Below are positions 18,662-28,107 of a DNA stretch of 64,000 bases, in pieces; positions within the stretch are counted from its first letter, which is position 1; every line of letters starts with the position of its first letter. The translations under genes and the position numbers were made by a program. The notes beneath the pieces are model-generated. The model had not been told where the DNA came from, did no database searches, and saw only the letters and a program-made list of their open reading frames with translations. The DNA is taken from the NCBI RefSeq assembly GCF_000423625.1, contig NZ_AUII01000020.1, positions 25,625-89,624 on the forward strand, written 5' to 3'. Origin of the DNA: Pseudonocardia asaccharolytica DSM 44247 = NBRC 16224 (GTDB lineage: Bacteria > Actinomycetota > Actinomycetes > Mycobacteriales > Pseudonocardiaceae).

Positions 18662-21600
18662 ATGAAGGCTTGGAGAAGGGCCAGGCCTTCGGTGCGTGGC
18701 AGGGCTCGGCCCCGCTCGACGGCCTCGTCGGCCGCGGCGGGGCCGAGCGCGTCCCGGACCTCGTCGAGCGCGGCCAGCACCTCGGGGTTGCCCCGGTCGA
18801 GGGTGCCGCGCTGGGCGGCCGCCACTCCCAGCAGCAGCCCGGCCGTGGCGGCGTCTGTTTCGCGCAGCGCGAACCGGGCGGCGAGCTCGGCGACCATGGC
18901 GGTGACCGGACCGTCGCGGCTCTCGACCGCGGCGGCCACCGCCTCGGCGAGACGCGCCCGCCCGGCGGCGATGTCGCGGGCCGTCAGCTCGACGGCGGCG
19001 TGCGCCGCGGCGAGGTATGCCCGCCGCTGCGGCACCCCGAGCCCGCTCTCGGCGAGATCGGTGGCGGCCAGTTCGAGCTGGGCCCGTGCGGCCTCGAACC
19101 GGCCGGCGAGCCGCTCCACCTCCGCCAGCATCACCGGCACGGCGCCGGCGTTCCCGAACGGGCCGGAGCCGACGGCCGCGGCCGCGGTCAGCTCGGCGCG
19201 TGCGGCGTCGAGGTCCCCGCGGCGCGCCGCCAGCCGGGCCCGGTGGACGAGGAACTGAGGCAGATCGTCGTCGTTGCCCAGCTCGGTCGCGAGCGCGATC
19301 GCCTCGTCATAGGCGCGGGCGGCGGCATCCAGGTCGCCCGCGATGTCCTCCAGCTCGCCGAGCGAGCCGAGCGTCAGGCCGAGGCCGAAGCGGTCGCCGA
19401 CCGCCGCGAACCGCGTGTGCGCGGCCCTGATCAGAGAACGCTGGGCCTCGATGTCGCCGCGGTTCTCGGCGACCTGGGCGCGCGTGAGCAGCGCCATCCC
19501 CCGCAGCCACGGGTCGTCGGCCTCCTCGGAAAGGCGGCTGACCGGGCCCTCGTCCTGCTCGGCGTACAGCGCGGTGATCGGTTCGATCAGGTCCAGCACC
19601 GGATGCCGGGGTGCGGGCAGGTTCGCCGCGAGCCCCGTGGCGGTCTCGACGCATCGGAGCGCCGCCGGGAGGTCGCCCCGTGCCGCGCACGTCAGGGCCA
19701 GGTAGGCGGTGTTGCGCGCGCGCACGTCGGCGGGGGCGGCGCCGGGCAGCGCGCAGACCGCCTCGACCCACCGCATGGCCTCGTCGAACAACCCGCGGAT
19801 CAGCCACGACCACCACATCGCCGCGGTCAGCCGGTGCGCGGTCGGCGCGTCGCCCGCCTCGACCGCGTGCTGCAGCGCTTCGGTGATGTTGTCGGACTCG
19901 ACGCGCAGCTGCGCCAGCCATTCGAGCTGGCCGGCGCCGCGCAGTTGCGGTTCGACCTGTTCCACCAGCTCGACCAGGAACGCCGCGTGCGCCGCCGCGA
20001 CCGCGTCCCGTTCCCCGGCCGTGTCGAGCTGCTCCCGGGCGTACTCCCGGATCGTCTCCAGCATCCGGTACCGCGTCGGTGTCCCGCCCGGTTGCGGCAC
20101 CGCGACCACCAGCGATTTGTCGACCAGTGCGGCGAGCAGGTCGAGTACCTCGCCGAGCGCCGGGCCGTCCGGGCCGGTGCACACCCGCTCCACCGCCGCC
20201 TCGGTCGCCCCGCCGGTGAACACCGCGAGCCGCCGCGCCAGCACCCGTTCGGGTTTGCTCAGTAGCTCCCAGCTCCAGTCGACGACCGCGCGCAGCGTCT
20301 GGTGCCGCGGCAGCGCGGTGCGGGCACCTGCGGTGAGCAGCCGGAACCGGTCGTCGAGCCGGGTGGCGATCTCGTGCGGGGACAAGGTGCGCAGCCGGGC
20401 CGCCGCGAGCTCGATCGGGAGTGGCTGTCCGTCGAGGCGCCGGCAGATCTCGGCGACGGCGGGTCGCACCGCATCATCGAGCGCGAAGCCGGGCGCGACG
20501 GCGGCGGCGCGGTCGGCGAACAGCCGCCTCGCGGCGGCGGGCGCCAGCGCGTCGACGGGATGCAGCATCTCGCCGGGGATGGCCAGCGGCTCGCGGCTGG
20601 TGGCCAGCACGCGCAGCCGGGGGCTCGTCTCCAGCAGCGTCTGGGTGAGCGTGGCGACGGCGTCGACCAGGTGCTCGCAGTTGTCCAGGACGAGGACGAG
20701 GTCGCGCCCGGCGACCGCGGCGCGCAGCCGTTCGGTGGTGTCCGGCCCGATCTCCTCCTGGCTGTGGATCACCAGCTCCGGGCCGCCGAGGGCGGCGAGC
20801 AGGGTGGCGGGCAGCTGGTCGGGTCCGGTGAGCGCGGCCAGCTCGGCCAGCCGGGTCTCGCCCCCGAGGTCGGCCGCAACCTCCCTGGCCAGCCGGGTCT
20901 TGCCCGCCCCGCCGGGCCCGGTGAGCGTCACGAGCCGGGCGGACGTCAGCAGCCCGCGGACCCGGGAGACGTCGTCGTCGCGGCCGACGAAACTGGTCAG
21001 CGCCGCCCTGCCGGGGCGGGCGACGGCGGGCGGGCGCGGCGGTGGGGCGGGCGGGGTCCCGCGCAGCACGTCGAGCCGGGTCTGCGCCAGCTCCGGGCCG
21101 GGGTCGACGCCGAGCTGCTCGGCAAGCAGCTCGCGGGTGTGGTCCAGCACGGCGAGCGCGTCGGCCTGCCGCCCGGCGGCGTGCAGCCCGCGCGCCAGCG
21201 CCACCGCGGCGCTCTCCCGCAGCGGCTGGCCGGCAAGCAGCTCGCTCAGCACGTCGAGCCCCACCGTGGGTTCACCGAGGCTCAGGCTCAGCGCCGCTAG
21301 TCGTTCGGCGGCGGTGGCCCGCTGCTCGGCGAGCCGATCGGCGGCCGGGTCGGCGAACGGGAGCCGGCGCAGGTCCGCCAGCGCGGGGCCGCGCCACAGC
21401 CCGAGCGCCGCGGTGAGGAGCTCGCGGCCGCGGCGCGGATCGGGTTCGGCTGCGGCGGAACCGATGAGCCGGACGAACCGGACGGCGTCGACGTCCTCGG
21501 GGGCGACCTGCAGCCGGTATCCGCCGGGCACCGTCGCGACGAGTTCGGTGCCCAGCGCGCGACGCAGCCGCGACACCAGCGACTGCAGCGCGTTCCCCAC

Positions 21601-21810
21601 GGAGTCCGGGGGCTGTTCGCCCCACAGGTCGTCGATCAGGCTCTCGGCGGTGACGGGGCGTCCGCTGTCCAGCGCGAGCTGCGCGAGCAGCCCACGCAGC
21701 CGCAGCCCGCCGGGCAGGATCTCCGCGGGGGCGCAACCGTCAGCGGCCCGCCAGACCTCGACCGTGCCCAGCAGACTGACGCTCGTGCGCGTTGAGTACT
21801 GCTCTGGCAC
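18601..21810 (-). CDS. AfsR/SARP-type regulator: HTH-BTAD, NB-ARC ATPase, TPR
   Basis: A 1069-residue signal-transducing transcription activator. An OmpR-like winged HTH (residues about 12-95, LRGLLAQLALDSGRPVTAESLIDDLWG) is followed by a BTAD domain (about 100-245, ending LGVDPGPELAQTRLDVL). Next comes an NB-ARC ATPase with Walker A LTGPGGAGKTRLAREV near 293 and Walker B LVLVLDNCEHLVDAV, then TPR-like helices to about 1040. This is the AfsR/large-SARP plan, usually activating secondary metabolism or membrane functions. The GTG start at 21810 lies 3 bp after the M20 peptidase stop. The final residues are encoded by repeat copy B and are not family sequence. Confidence 0.9.
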   Translation of the reverse strand: MPEQYSTRTSVSLLGTVEVWRAADGCAPAEILPGGLRLRGLLAQLALDSGRPVTAESLIDDLWGEQPPDSVGNALQSLVSRLRRALGTELVATVPGGYRLQVAPEDVDAVRFVRLIGSAAAEPDPRRGRELLTAALGLWRGPALADLRRLPFADPAADRLAEQRATAAERLAALSLSLGEPTVGLDVLSELLAGQPLRESAAVALARGLHAAGRQADALAVLDHTRELLAEQLGVDPGPELAQTRLDVLRGTPPAPPPRPPAVARPGRAALTSFVGRDDDVSRVRGLLTSARLVTLTGPGGAGKTRLAREVAADLGGETRLAELAALTGPDQLPATLLAALGGPELVIHSQEEIGPDTTERLRAAVAGRDLVLVLDNCEHLVDAVATLTQTLLETSPRLRVLATSREPLAIPGEMLHPVDALAPAAARRLFADRAAAVAPGFALDDAVRPAVAEICRRLDGQPLPIELAAARLRTLSPHEIATRLDDRFRLLTAGARTALPRHQTLRAVVDWSWELLSKPERVLARRLAVFTGGATEAAVERVCTGPDGPALGEVLDLLAALVDKSLVVAVPQPGGTPTRYRMLETIREYAREQLDTAGERDAVAAAHAAFLVELVEQVEPQLRGAGQLEWLAQLRVESDNITEALQHAVEAGDAPTAHRLTAAMWWSWLIRGLFDEAMRWVEAVCALPGAAPADVRARNTAYLALTCAARGDLPAALRCVETATGLAANLPAPRHPVLDLIEPITALYAEQDEGPVSRLSEEADDPWLRGMALLTRAQVAENRGDIEAQRSLIRAAHTRFAAVGDRFGLGLTLGSLGELEDIAGDLDAAARAYDEAIALATELGNDDDLPQFLVHRARLAARRGDLDAARAELTAAAAVGSGPFGNAGAVPVMLAEVERLAGRFEAARAQLELAATDLAESGLGVPQRRAYLAAAHAAVELTARDIAAGRARLAEAVAAAVESRDGPVTAMVAELAARFALRETDAATAGLLLGVAAAQRGTLDRGNPEVLAALDEVRDALGPAAADEAVERGRALPRTEGLALLQAFIPRVAVFPSASRGVSATESG

Positions 21811-21813
21811 TAC

Positions 21814-23160
21814 TTACCGCGCACGGGCGAGCGCAGCGAGCAGATAGGCCTCTGCGAGCACCCCTCGACCGAACATCACCAGGTGCAGGCTCTCGTCGAT
21901 ACCGTGCCAACGGCTGGCCGGGTCGCCGACCCCGGTGACGAGCACCTCGGCGCCGGGGAACGTGCGCGCGAACTCGGGGATGAACGGGATCGACCCGCCG
22001 ATACCCATCTCGACCGCGGGGTTGCCGTAGGCCGCCGCGAACGCGCGGCGCGCCGCGTCGTAGGCGGTCCCGGTGCTCTCCAGGCTCACCGGCTCGGCGA
22101 CCCCGGTGCCCGGGGTGACCGTCACCTGTGCGCCCCAGGGCACGTGGGCCTTCAGATGCTCGCTCAGCGCCCGCTGTGCCGCCGCCGTGTCCTCACCGGG
22201 CGCCAGCCGCAGGCTCACCATCGCCCGGGCCCTCGGGAGCAGGACGTTCGCCGCCTCGTCGACCCGCGGTGCGTCGATACCCAGCACCGCAACGGCCGGC
22301 CGGTAGCAGACGCGGTCGGGGACCGTGCCGGTGCCGAGCAGCTCGACCCCGTTGAGCAGGCCGACGTCGGCGCGGAAGGTGGTCTCGTCCACGTCCGGCG
22401 CGTCGGAACCGGAGCGCACCAGCCCGGGGATGGCGACTTCGCCCTTCTCGTCGTGCAGCGACCCCAGCGCGACGCACAGGGCGGTGAGGGCGTCGCCGAC
22501 CGGTCCGCCGTAGACGCCGGAGTGCACCGGCCGCTCCAGCATCGCGACCTCGACGACCACGTCGACCAGCCCGCGCAGGCTGGTCGTCAGCGCCGGGACG
22601 TCGACCGCGGGGTTGGCGGCATCGGCGATCACGATGACATCGCAGGCCAGCTCCGCGTGGTGTTCACGCAGCAGCGCCGTCAGCGTCGGGGAACCGGATT
22701 CCTCCTCGCCCTCGATGAACAGCGTGACCCCGACCGGCGGGCGGCCGCCGTAGGCGCGCAGCACCGCGAGATGGGTCATCACGCCCGCCTTGTCGTCGGC
22801 GGCGCCGCGACCGTAGAGCCGCCCGTCGCGCTCGGTGGGCTCGAAGGGAGGGCTGGTCCAGCGCTCGTCGCCGCCGGTGGGCTGGACGTCGTGGTGCGCA
22901 TACAGCAGCACGGTCGGCCGGCCCTCCGGCGCGGGCCAGCGCGCGATAACCGCCGGTGCGCCGCCATCGGCGGCTACGACCCGGACGGAGGCTGCACCGG
23001 CCGCCCGCGCGAGTTCGGCGACGGCCTCCGCGCTGCGCCGGGTGTTCTGCGCATGCGCCGGATCGGCCCAGATGCTGGGGATGCGCACCAGGTGCTCCAG
23101 GTCCGCCCGGGCGGCGGGCAATTCCGCCGCGACAGCGGCCGCGATCTGCTGGTCCGACAC
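21814..23160 (-). CDS. M20-family metallopeptidase (dipeptidase)
   Basis: A 448-residue zinc peptidase of the M20 group that cleaves dipeptides or deacylates amino acids. Metal and catalytic residues are visible: YAHHDVQPTGG (His, Asp), GRGAADDKAGVM (bridging Asp), FIEGEEESGSP (catalytic Glu and ligand Glu), IVIADAANP and the late His of RWHGIDESLHL. The dimerisation or lid domain lies at about 190-320. The start at 23160 gives MSDQQIAAAVAAELPAAR. Its stop is 3 bp from the regulator start, so both are on one transcript. It is divergent from the acyl-AMP ligase gene with a gap under 40 bp. Confidence 0.92.
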   Translation of the reverse strand: MSDQQIAAAVAAELPAARADLEHLVRIPSIWADPAHAQNTRRSAEAVAELARAAGAASVRVVAADGGAPAVIARWPAPEGRPTVLLYAHHDVQPTGGDERWTSPPFEPTERDGRLYGRGAADDKAGVMTHLAVLRAYGGRPPVGVTLFIEGEEESGSPTLTALLREHHAELACDVIVIADAANPAVDVPALTTSLRGLVDVVVEVAMLERPVHSGVYGGPVGDALTALCVALGSLHDEKGEVAIPGLVRSGSDAPDVDETTFRADVGLLNGVELLGTGTVPDRVCYRPAVAVLGIDAPRVDEAANVLLPRARAMVSLRLAPGEDTAAAQRALSEHLKAHVPWGAQVTVTPGTGVAEPVSLESTGTAYDAARRAFAAAYGNPAVEMGIGGSIPFIPEFARTFPGAEVLVTGVGDPASRWHGIDESLHLVMFGRGVLAEAYLLAALARAR

Positions 23161-23198
23161 GCCGTCCGATGCTACGCGCGGGCCGTAGGCTCTGCGCC

Positions 23199-24875
23199 AT
23201 GTCCCGGTTCCTCGCGATGTTGCTGGACGCTGCCTCCCGATCCGATCGCGGTATGACCACCGGTGAACCCCGGGAGCCGGTGCGCCGCACGTGGCCCCAG
23301 GTGCACGAGACGGCGCTGCGGATGGCGGCCACCCTGCGGGCCGGCGCGGCCGGGGTTCCGCCGCTGCGCCCGGGCGGCGCCGTCGCGGTGCTGGCCGGCG
23401 AACCCGCCGCGATCGCCCCGGCGGCGCAGGCCGTCTGGCTCAGCGCTGGAAGCGTGACGATGCTGCACCAGCCCACCGCGCGCACCGACCTCGCGGGCTG
23501 GGCCGCGGACACCGTCACCGTGCTGGAGATGATCGGGGCCGAACTGGTGCTGCTCGGTGCCCCGTTCGAGGCGCTCGCCCCGGTGCTGCGCGAACGCGGA
23601 ATCGCCTTCCGGTTGATCGACGAACTGGCCGCGGCCGAGCCGATCGCTTGGCCCTCCGCCGACGTCGCGGACGAGGACGACACCGCGCTGCTCCAGCTCA
23701 CCAGCGGCTCGACCGCGAAACCCAAGGCCGTCCGGATCACGCACCGCAACCTGTTCGCCAACATCACCGCGATGGTCGAGGCGTCGCGCCTCGACGTGCG
23801 GCGCGACGTGATGGTGTCGTGGCTGCCGCTGTTCCACGACATGGGGATGGTCGGGTTCCTGACCGTTCCGATGGTGACCGGACTGGAGCTCGTCACCGTC
23901 ACCCCGGCCGACTTCCTGACCCGCCCGTTGCTGTGGGCGCAGCTGATCTCGTCCTACGGCGGGACGGTCACCGCGGCGCCGAACTTCGCCTACGCCGTGT
24001 TGGGCAGGCAGCTCGCCAGGGCCGAGGAGGGTTCCCTCGACCTCTCGACCCTGCGGTTCGCGCTCAACGGCGCCGAACCCGTCGACCCGGACGCAGTCGA
24101 GGCGTTCACCGGTGCGGGTGCCCGGTTCGGGCTGCGCCGGGAGGCGGTGGTGGCCGCCTACGGGATGGCCGAGACGGCGCTGGGGGTCTCGTTCGCTCCC
24201 TGCGACACCGGGTTGGAGATCGATCGCGTCGACGCCGAGGAGCTCGAGGCAGGTCGTCGGGCCGTCCCGACCGACGCCGAGGGCGCCGCGGTGGCCCGCC
24301 GGTTTCCGCGGCTCGGCCCGCCGCTGTCCGGTATCGAGGTCCGCGTCGTCGGCGACGACGGCACCGTGCTCGGTGAACGCGAGGTCGGGTTGCTGCAGCT
24401 GCGCGGGGAGTCGGTGACGCCGGGCTACCTGACCGTGGAGGGCCCGAAGTGCGCGCAGGACGCCGAGGGGTGGCTCGACACGGGAGACGAGGGCTATCTC
24501 GCCGACGGTGCCGTCGTCGTCTGCGGGCGACGCAAGGACATGATCATCATGGCCGGCCGCAACATCTACCCGACCGATATCGAGCGTGCGGCTGCAGCGG
24601 CCGACGGGGTGCGCGCCGGAAACGTGGTCGCGGTGCGGCTGGTGGCCGACGACACCCGGCATCGCGAGTCGTTCCTGGTGGTGGTGGAGTCGCGGCGGGC
24701 GGGTGACGCCGAGGCCGAGCGGCCGATCCGTAAGGACGTGATATCGCGCGTGGTGTCGGCGACCGGGGTGCGCCCCGCCGACGTCGTCGTGCTGGCTCCG
24801 GGCAGCCTGCCCAAGACACCCTCCGGCAAGCTGCGCCGGGCCGCCACCGGCGCTCTGCTGACCTCTCGCGCATGA
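23199..24875 (+). CDS. Fatty acyl-AMP ligase (FadD32-like FAAL)
   Basis: Adenylate-forming enzyme that activates fatty acids as acyl-adenylates. The phosphate loop is LTSGSTAKPKAV, followed by the FAAL-typical stretch WLPLFHDMGMVGFLTVP and TAAPNFAYAVLGR, then AAYGMAETALG, DTGDEGYLADG and the hinge GRRKDMIIMAGRNIYPTDIE. The catalytic Lys appears in PKTPSGKLRR near the C-terminus. Length 558 is normal. FAALs normally hand acyl-AMP to an acyl-carrier domain of a PKS or NRPS, but none is in this window, so its partner must lie elsewhere or its role differ. ATG at 23199. Confidence 0.9.
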   Translation: MSRFLAMLLDAASRSDRGMTTGEPREPVRRTWPQVHETALRMAATLRAGAAGVPPLRPGGAVAVLAGEPAAIAPAAQAVWLSAGSVTMLHQPTARTDLAGWAADTVTVLEMIGAELVLLGAPFEALAPVLRERGIAFRLIDELAAAEPIAWPSADVADEDDTALLQLTSGSTAKPKAVRITHRNLFANITAMVEASRLDVRRDVMVSWLPLFHDMGMVGFLTVPMVTGLELVTVTPADFLTRPLLWAQLISSYGGTVTAAPNFAYAVLGRQLARAEEGSLDLSTLRFALNGAEPVDPDAVEAFTGAGARFGLRREAVVAAYGMAETALGVSFAPCDTGLEIDRVDAEELEAGRRAVPTDAEGAAVARRFPRLGPPLSGIEVRVVGDDGTVLGEREVGLLQLRGESVTPGYLTVEGPKCAQDAEGWLDTGDEGYLADGAVVVCGRRKDMIIMAGRNIYPTDIERAAAAADGVRAGNVVAVRLVADDTRHRESFLVVVESRRAGDAEAERPIRKDVISRVVSATGVRPADVVVLAPGSLPKTPSGKLRRAATGALLTSRA

Positions 24876-24911
24876 CCCCGCGAGTCGCGGTATTTCCGCG
24901 ACCGAGTCGCT
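24876..24911 (+). repeat. Dispersed 3'-intergenic repeat, copy C
   Basis: Begins directly at the FAAL stop codon with ccccgcgagtcgcggtattt and continues ccgcgaccgagtcgc: about one and a half units. It lies between the FAAL gene and the convergent pth gene. Confidence 0.8.
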
Positions 24912-24929
24912 GGATCCGGGTGACGCGGG

Positions 24930-25514
24930 TCAGCCCGAGAGGGCGTGGAACCGGTTCTGCGCCGGTTCCAGACCGTCGGCCAGCAGCGCCTCGACGGCGT
25001 CGGCGGCCAGGTCGACCGCCAGCTCCAGCTCCTTGCGCTCGGTCGCAGAGAAGCGTTTGAGCACGAAGTCGGCCGGGTCCTGGCGGCCGGACGGGCGGCC
25101 GATCCCGAACCGGACGCGCAGGTAGTCGCGCGTCCCGATGGAGCCGCTGATCGACCGCAGCCCGTTGTGCCCGCCCTCGCCGCCGCCACGCTTGAGCCGG
25201 ACGACGCCGAAGCCGAGGTCCAGGTCGTCGTGCACGACGACGAGTTCCTCGGCGGGCACCGAGAAGTACTTCAGCAGCCCGGCGACCGGGCCACCGGACA
25301 GGTTCATGAAGGTGCGTGGCTTGGCGAGGACAACCCTTCGCCCGCCCAGCCGTCCCTCCAGCACGTCGGCGTTCGACCGGTGTTTGCCGAATCGGCCGCC
25401 ACCGGCCCGGGTCGCGAGCGACTCGACGACCCGGAAGCCGACGTTGTGCCGGGTTTCGGCGTAGCCGGGTCCGGGGTTGCCGAGCCCGACCACCAGGGCG
25501 GGGCCCGGCGCCAC
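24930..25514 (-). CDS. pth: Peptidyl-tRNA hydrolase
   Basis: Recycles peptidyl-tRNA released by stalled ribosomes. The 194-residue protein begins [21 protein letters not shown], holding the catalytic His, and continues with [13 protein letters not shown], the [11 protein letters not shown] motif and [12 protein letters not shown], all Pth hallmarks. The GTG start (25514) lies 2 bp after the rplY stop, so the two are co-transcribed, a standard actinobacterial pair. Confidence 0.97.
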   Translation of the reverse strand: MAPGPALVVGLGNPGPGYAETRHNVGFRVVESLATRAGGGRFGKHRSNADVLEGRLGGRRVVLAKPRTFMNLSGGPVAGLLKYFSVPAEELVVVHDDLDLGFGVVRLKRGGGEGGHNGLRSISGSIGTRDYLRVRFGIGRPSGRQDPADFVLKRFSATERKELELAVDLAADAVEALLADGLEPAQNRFHALSG

Positions 25515-25516
25515 GA

Positions 25517-26146
25517 TCAGCTCTCCGCGGCGGGGGTCGCGATCTCCGCGGGCTCGGCCCCCTCGGCGGCCGCGGGAGCCTCGCCCTCGAGCTGCTCGGC
25601 GGTCGGCGCGGCCACCACGTTGATGACGAGCTGCTCGGGGTCGGTGCGCAGCTCGACGCCGTCCGGCAGGGCCAGCTCGCCGGCCAGGAACTGGGTTCCC
25701 GCCTCGACGCCCTCGACCGAGATCTCGAGGTTCTCGGGGATGTTCAGCGCGTCCGCCTCGACCTCGACGGTGCTGACCTCCTGGGTGATCAGAGTGCCGG
25801 GCGCGGCGTCGCCGGTGATGATGACCTGAACCTCGACGACGACCTTCTCACCGTGCTTGACCACCAGCAGGTCGACGTGCTCGATGTAGGGCCGGATCGG
25901 GTGCACGACCACGGTCTTGGTCAGCGCCAGCTGCGGTGCGGAACCGTCGACGTTGAGCTCGATCACGGCGTTGCGGCCCTGCTCGCGGACGACGCGGGCG
26001 AACTCGAGCGACGGGAGTGCCAGATGCTGCGGGTCGGTGCCGTGCCCGTAGAGCACGGCGGGGATCTTGCCGGCGCGGCGGGTCCGGCGGGCTGCGCCCT
26101 TGCCGAACTCGGTCCGGGTCTCGGCGTCGATGCGGGCGTCGGCCAC
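25517..26146 (-). CDS. rplY: 50S ribosomal protein L25/general stress protein Ctc
   Basis: Binds 5S rRNA. The N-terminal L25 domain (about 1-95: [41 protein letters not shown]) is followed by the TL5/Ctc beta-rich C-domain (about 100-185) and an Ala/Glu-rich tail. The 209-residue length is normal for actinobacterial L25. The start at 26146 is preceded by gaggagaacc on the minus strand. The 205-bp gap to the next gene upstream should hold its promoter. Confidence 0.96.
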   Translation of the reverse strand: MADARIDAETRTEFGKGAARRTRRAGKIPAVLYGHGTDPQHLALPSLEFARVVREQGRNAVIELNVDGSAPQLALTKTVVVHPIRPYIEHVDLLVVKHGEKVVVEVQVIITGDAAPGTLITQEVSTVEVEADALNIPENLEISVEGVEAGTQFLAGELALPDGVELRTDPEQLVINVVAAPTAEQLEGEAPAAAEGAEPAEIATPAAES

Positions 26147-26351
26147 GGTGGTTCTCCTCGATCTTGCGTAGCGCGGATGGAACGCGCGGCGAGGAACCGG
26201 GAAGCCGGCTCAGCGTCGATCACGGCGGGCCATGAACACCGCCCGCCCTCGCCGCGGAACGGAGAGAAGGATACGCGTGTCGCAAACGCCGCCCGGAAAC
26301 GGGCCGTCGGAGTGCCGAGCTCTGCGCCGATGTTCGCTCCGCGCGCTCCGC

Positions 26352-27977
26352 TCAGTCCCCGATCGGGGCCGCGAACGTCCTGGCCATGGCTGCCAGCAGG
26401 CCGGAGCGCTGCTCCCCGGGAACGGCCGGGCCGGACCGGTAGCCGAGGTAGCCGTCGGGGCGGACGAGGACGATGCCGGGTCCGTACGCGGCGCGGAACT
26501 CACCGTCGGCGTCGCGCACCGCGGGCAGCAGCAGCCCGGAGGGGTCGGCCTCCGGCGCGAGGACGGCGTAGGCGTCGAGCCTGCCGTGCGCGTGCCGCCG
26601 GGCGGTCTCGGCCAGCTCGTCGAGACCAGCCGCGTCGTCGGCGGTCCCGGCGTAGCACAGCAGGGTGTGCCGCGGGCCGCGCAACAGCTCGAACAGCCGC
26701 AGCCCGAACTCCACGCCCGGCCGGCACAGGCCGCGCACGTCCGGAGCGCGGTCGCCGGCCCGCAGGGCCTTCTCCGCCGAGTCGAGGTCGTACCCCAGCG
26801 GCCCCCCGCGGTAGTTCACCAGCAGCTGTGCCTCGCGCAGCAGGATCGTCCTCGGGTCATCGGGGTCGGCGTCGATGCCGGTGCGGGCGTGCCGCACCGT
26901 GCGCCCGACGACCTCCTCGCCGATCGGCCTGCGTTCGGCGTCGTAGCTGTCGAGCAGCCCGTCGGCGCCGATCCCGGCGACCGCGAGAGCCAGCTTCCAG
27001 CCCAGGTTGTAGGCGTCCTGGATGCCGGTGTTCATCCCCTGCGCGCCGGTGGGCGGATGGATGTGCGCGGCATCGCCCGCGACGAAGACCCGGCCCTCGC
27101 GGTAGCGGTCGACGATCCGGTGGCTGATCCGGAACACCGACGACCAGCGCAGGTTCGACGCGGTCGTCGGCTCGGGGGCGAGCCGGTCGAGGACCCGCTG
27201 CAGGTCGGCCAGCTGCGGGGCCCGGCCGCCCTCCAGCCCGTGCGCGACCTCGTCGCCGCCCGCAGCGGGGGTGGCCAGCTCGGGCGGGGCCAGCATCGAC
27301 ATCCGGTACCGGCCGCGCCCGGGCAGCGGGATGCAGACCAGCACGTCGTCGACGCGGCCGCCGGTGGTGTGGGTGGCCCGGATGCTGAAGCCGGGCGGCA
27401 GCTTCCAGCCCACCTCGACGTCGCCGAGCATGTACTCCTCGACGAAGGCGTCGCCGGTGAAGGCGAGTCCCGCCCCCTTGCGGACGATGCTGTGCGCCCC
27501 GTCACAGCCCACCAGGTAGCGCGCCCGCACCGGCCACTCGCCGGACGGCCCGGTGAGCGTGGCCGTCACCCCGTCGGCGTCGGCCTCGAACCCGGTGAGC
27601 TCGACTCCTCGCTCGACGCTCACTCCGAGGCCGTCCAGATGCTCGGTCAGGACCCGTTCGGTCGCGTACTGCGGGAGCGCGACGAACCCGAAGGGCACCT
27701 CGGGCGGCACCTCGAGGACGATCCGGCCGACCTGCTCACCGTTGACGAAAATGAGCTGGCCCAGCAGCGGTGTCGCGGCGTCCAGGGCCTCGCGCAGCAG
27801 CCCCATCGACTCCCAGATCTCCAGGGTGCGGGGCTGGATGCCGATGGCCTTCGCGTAGGGCAGCGGCGCGGCCAGCCGGTCGATGATGCGGCAGTTCACC
27901 CCGCGACGGCGCAGCTCGGCGGCCAGCGTGAGGCCGATCGGCCCCGCGCCGACGACCAGGACATCGGTCTCCACCAT
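26352..27977 (-). CDS. FAD-dependent aromatic-ring monooxygenase (PheA/TfdB or Rox type)
   Basis: A class A flavoprotein hydroxylase of 541 residues. It has the Rossmann FAD motif VVGAGPIGLTLAAELRRRG at the start, the DG motif GCDGAHSIVRKGAGL and the GD motif VFVAGDAAHIHPPTGAQGMN. The C-terminal third (about 400-540) is the thioredoxin-like domain seen in phenol and rifampicin monooxygenases. Start: ATG at 27977 after gggggaggccg; ten upstream codons in frame lack family similarity. It lies downstream of prs in the same direction but a strong palindrome separates them. Substrate not deducible; polyketide, phenol or rifamycin-like aromatics are possible. Confidence 0.88.
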   Translation of the reverse strand: MVETDVLVVGAGPIGLTLAAELRRRGVNCRIIDRLAAPLPYAKAIGIQPRTLEIWESMGLLREALDAATPLLGQLIFVNGEQVGRIVLEVPPEVPFGFVALPQYATERVLTEHLDGLGVSVERGVELTGFEADADGVTATLTGPSGEWPVRARYLVGCDGAHSIVRKGAGLAFTGDAFVEEYMLGDVEVGWKLPPGFSIRATHTTGGRVDDVLVCIPLPGRGRYRMSMLAPPELATPAAGGDEVAHGLEGGRAPQLADLQRVLDRLAPEPTTASNLRWSSVFRISHRIVDRYREGRVFVAGDAAHIHPPTGAQGMNTGIQDAYNLGWKLALAVAGIGADGLLDSYDAERRPIGEEVVGRTVRHARTGIDADPDDPRTILLREAQLLVNYRGGPLGYDLDSAEKALRAGDRAPDVRGLCRPGVEFGLRLFELLRGPRHTLLCYAGTADDAAGLDELAETARRHAHGRLDAYAVLAPEADPSGLLLPAVRDADGEFRAAYGPGIVLVRPDGYLGYRSGPAVPGEQRSGLLAAMARTFAAPIGD

Positions 27978-28065
27978 CGGCCTCCCCCTTCGTCTGTGCG
28001 CAGGCACGCCCGCGGAGGCGGGATGCGACGAGGGCCGGAAGGCCAGTCTGGAGGGCGACGGCCTT

Positions 28066-28093
28066 GAGGACCAGCCCCGCGGGGCTGGTCCTC
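28066..28093 (-). terminator. Perfect 28-bp palindrome downstream of prs
   Basis: Each half is gaggaccagccccg or its exact complement, with no loop bases. It begins 14 bp after the prs stop in the direction of prs transcription. No T-run follows. Likely the terminator of glmU-prs. Confidence 0.75.
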
Positions 28094-28107
28094 ATCGCGG
28101 GGGTGGG

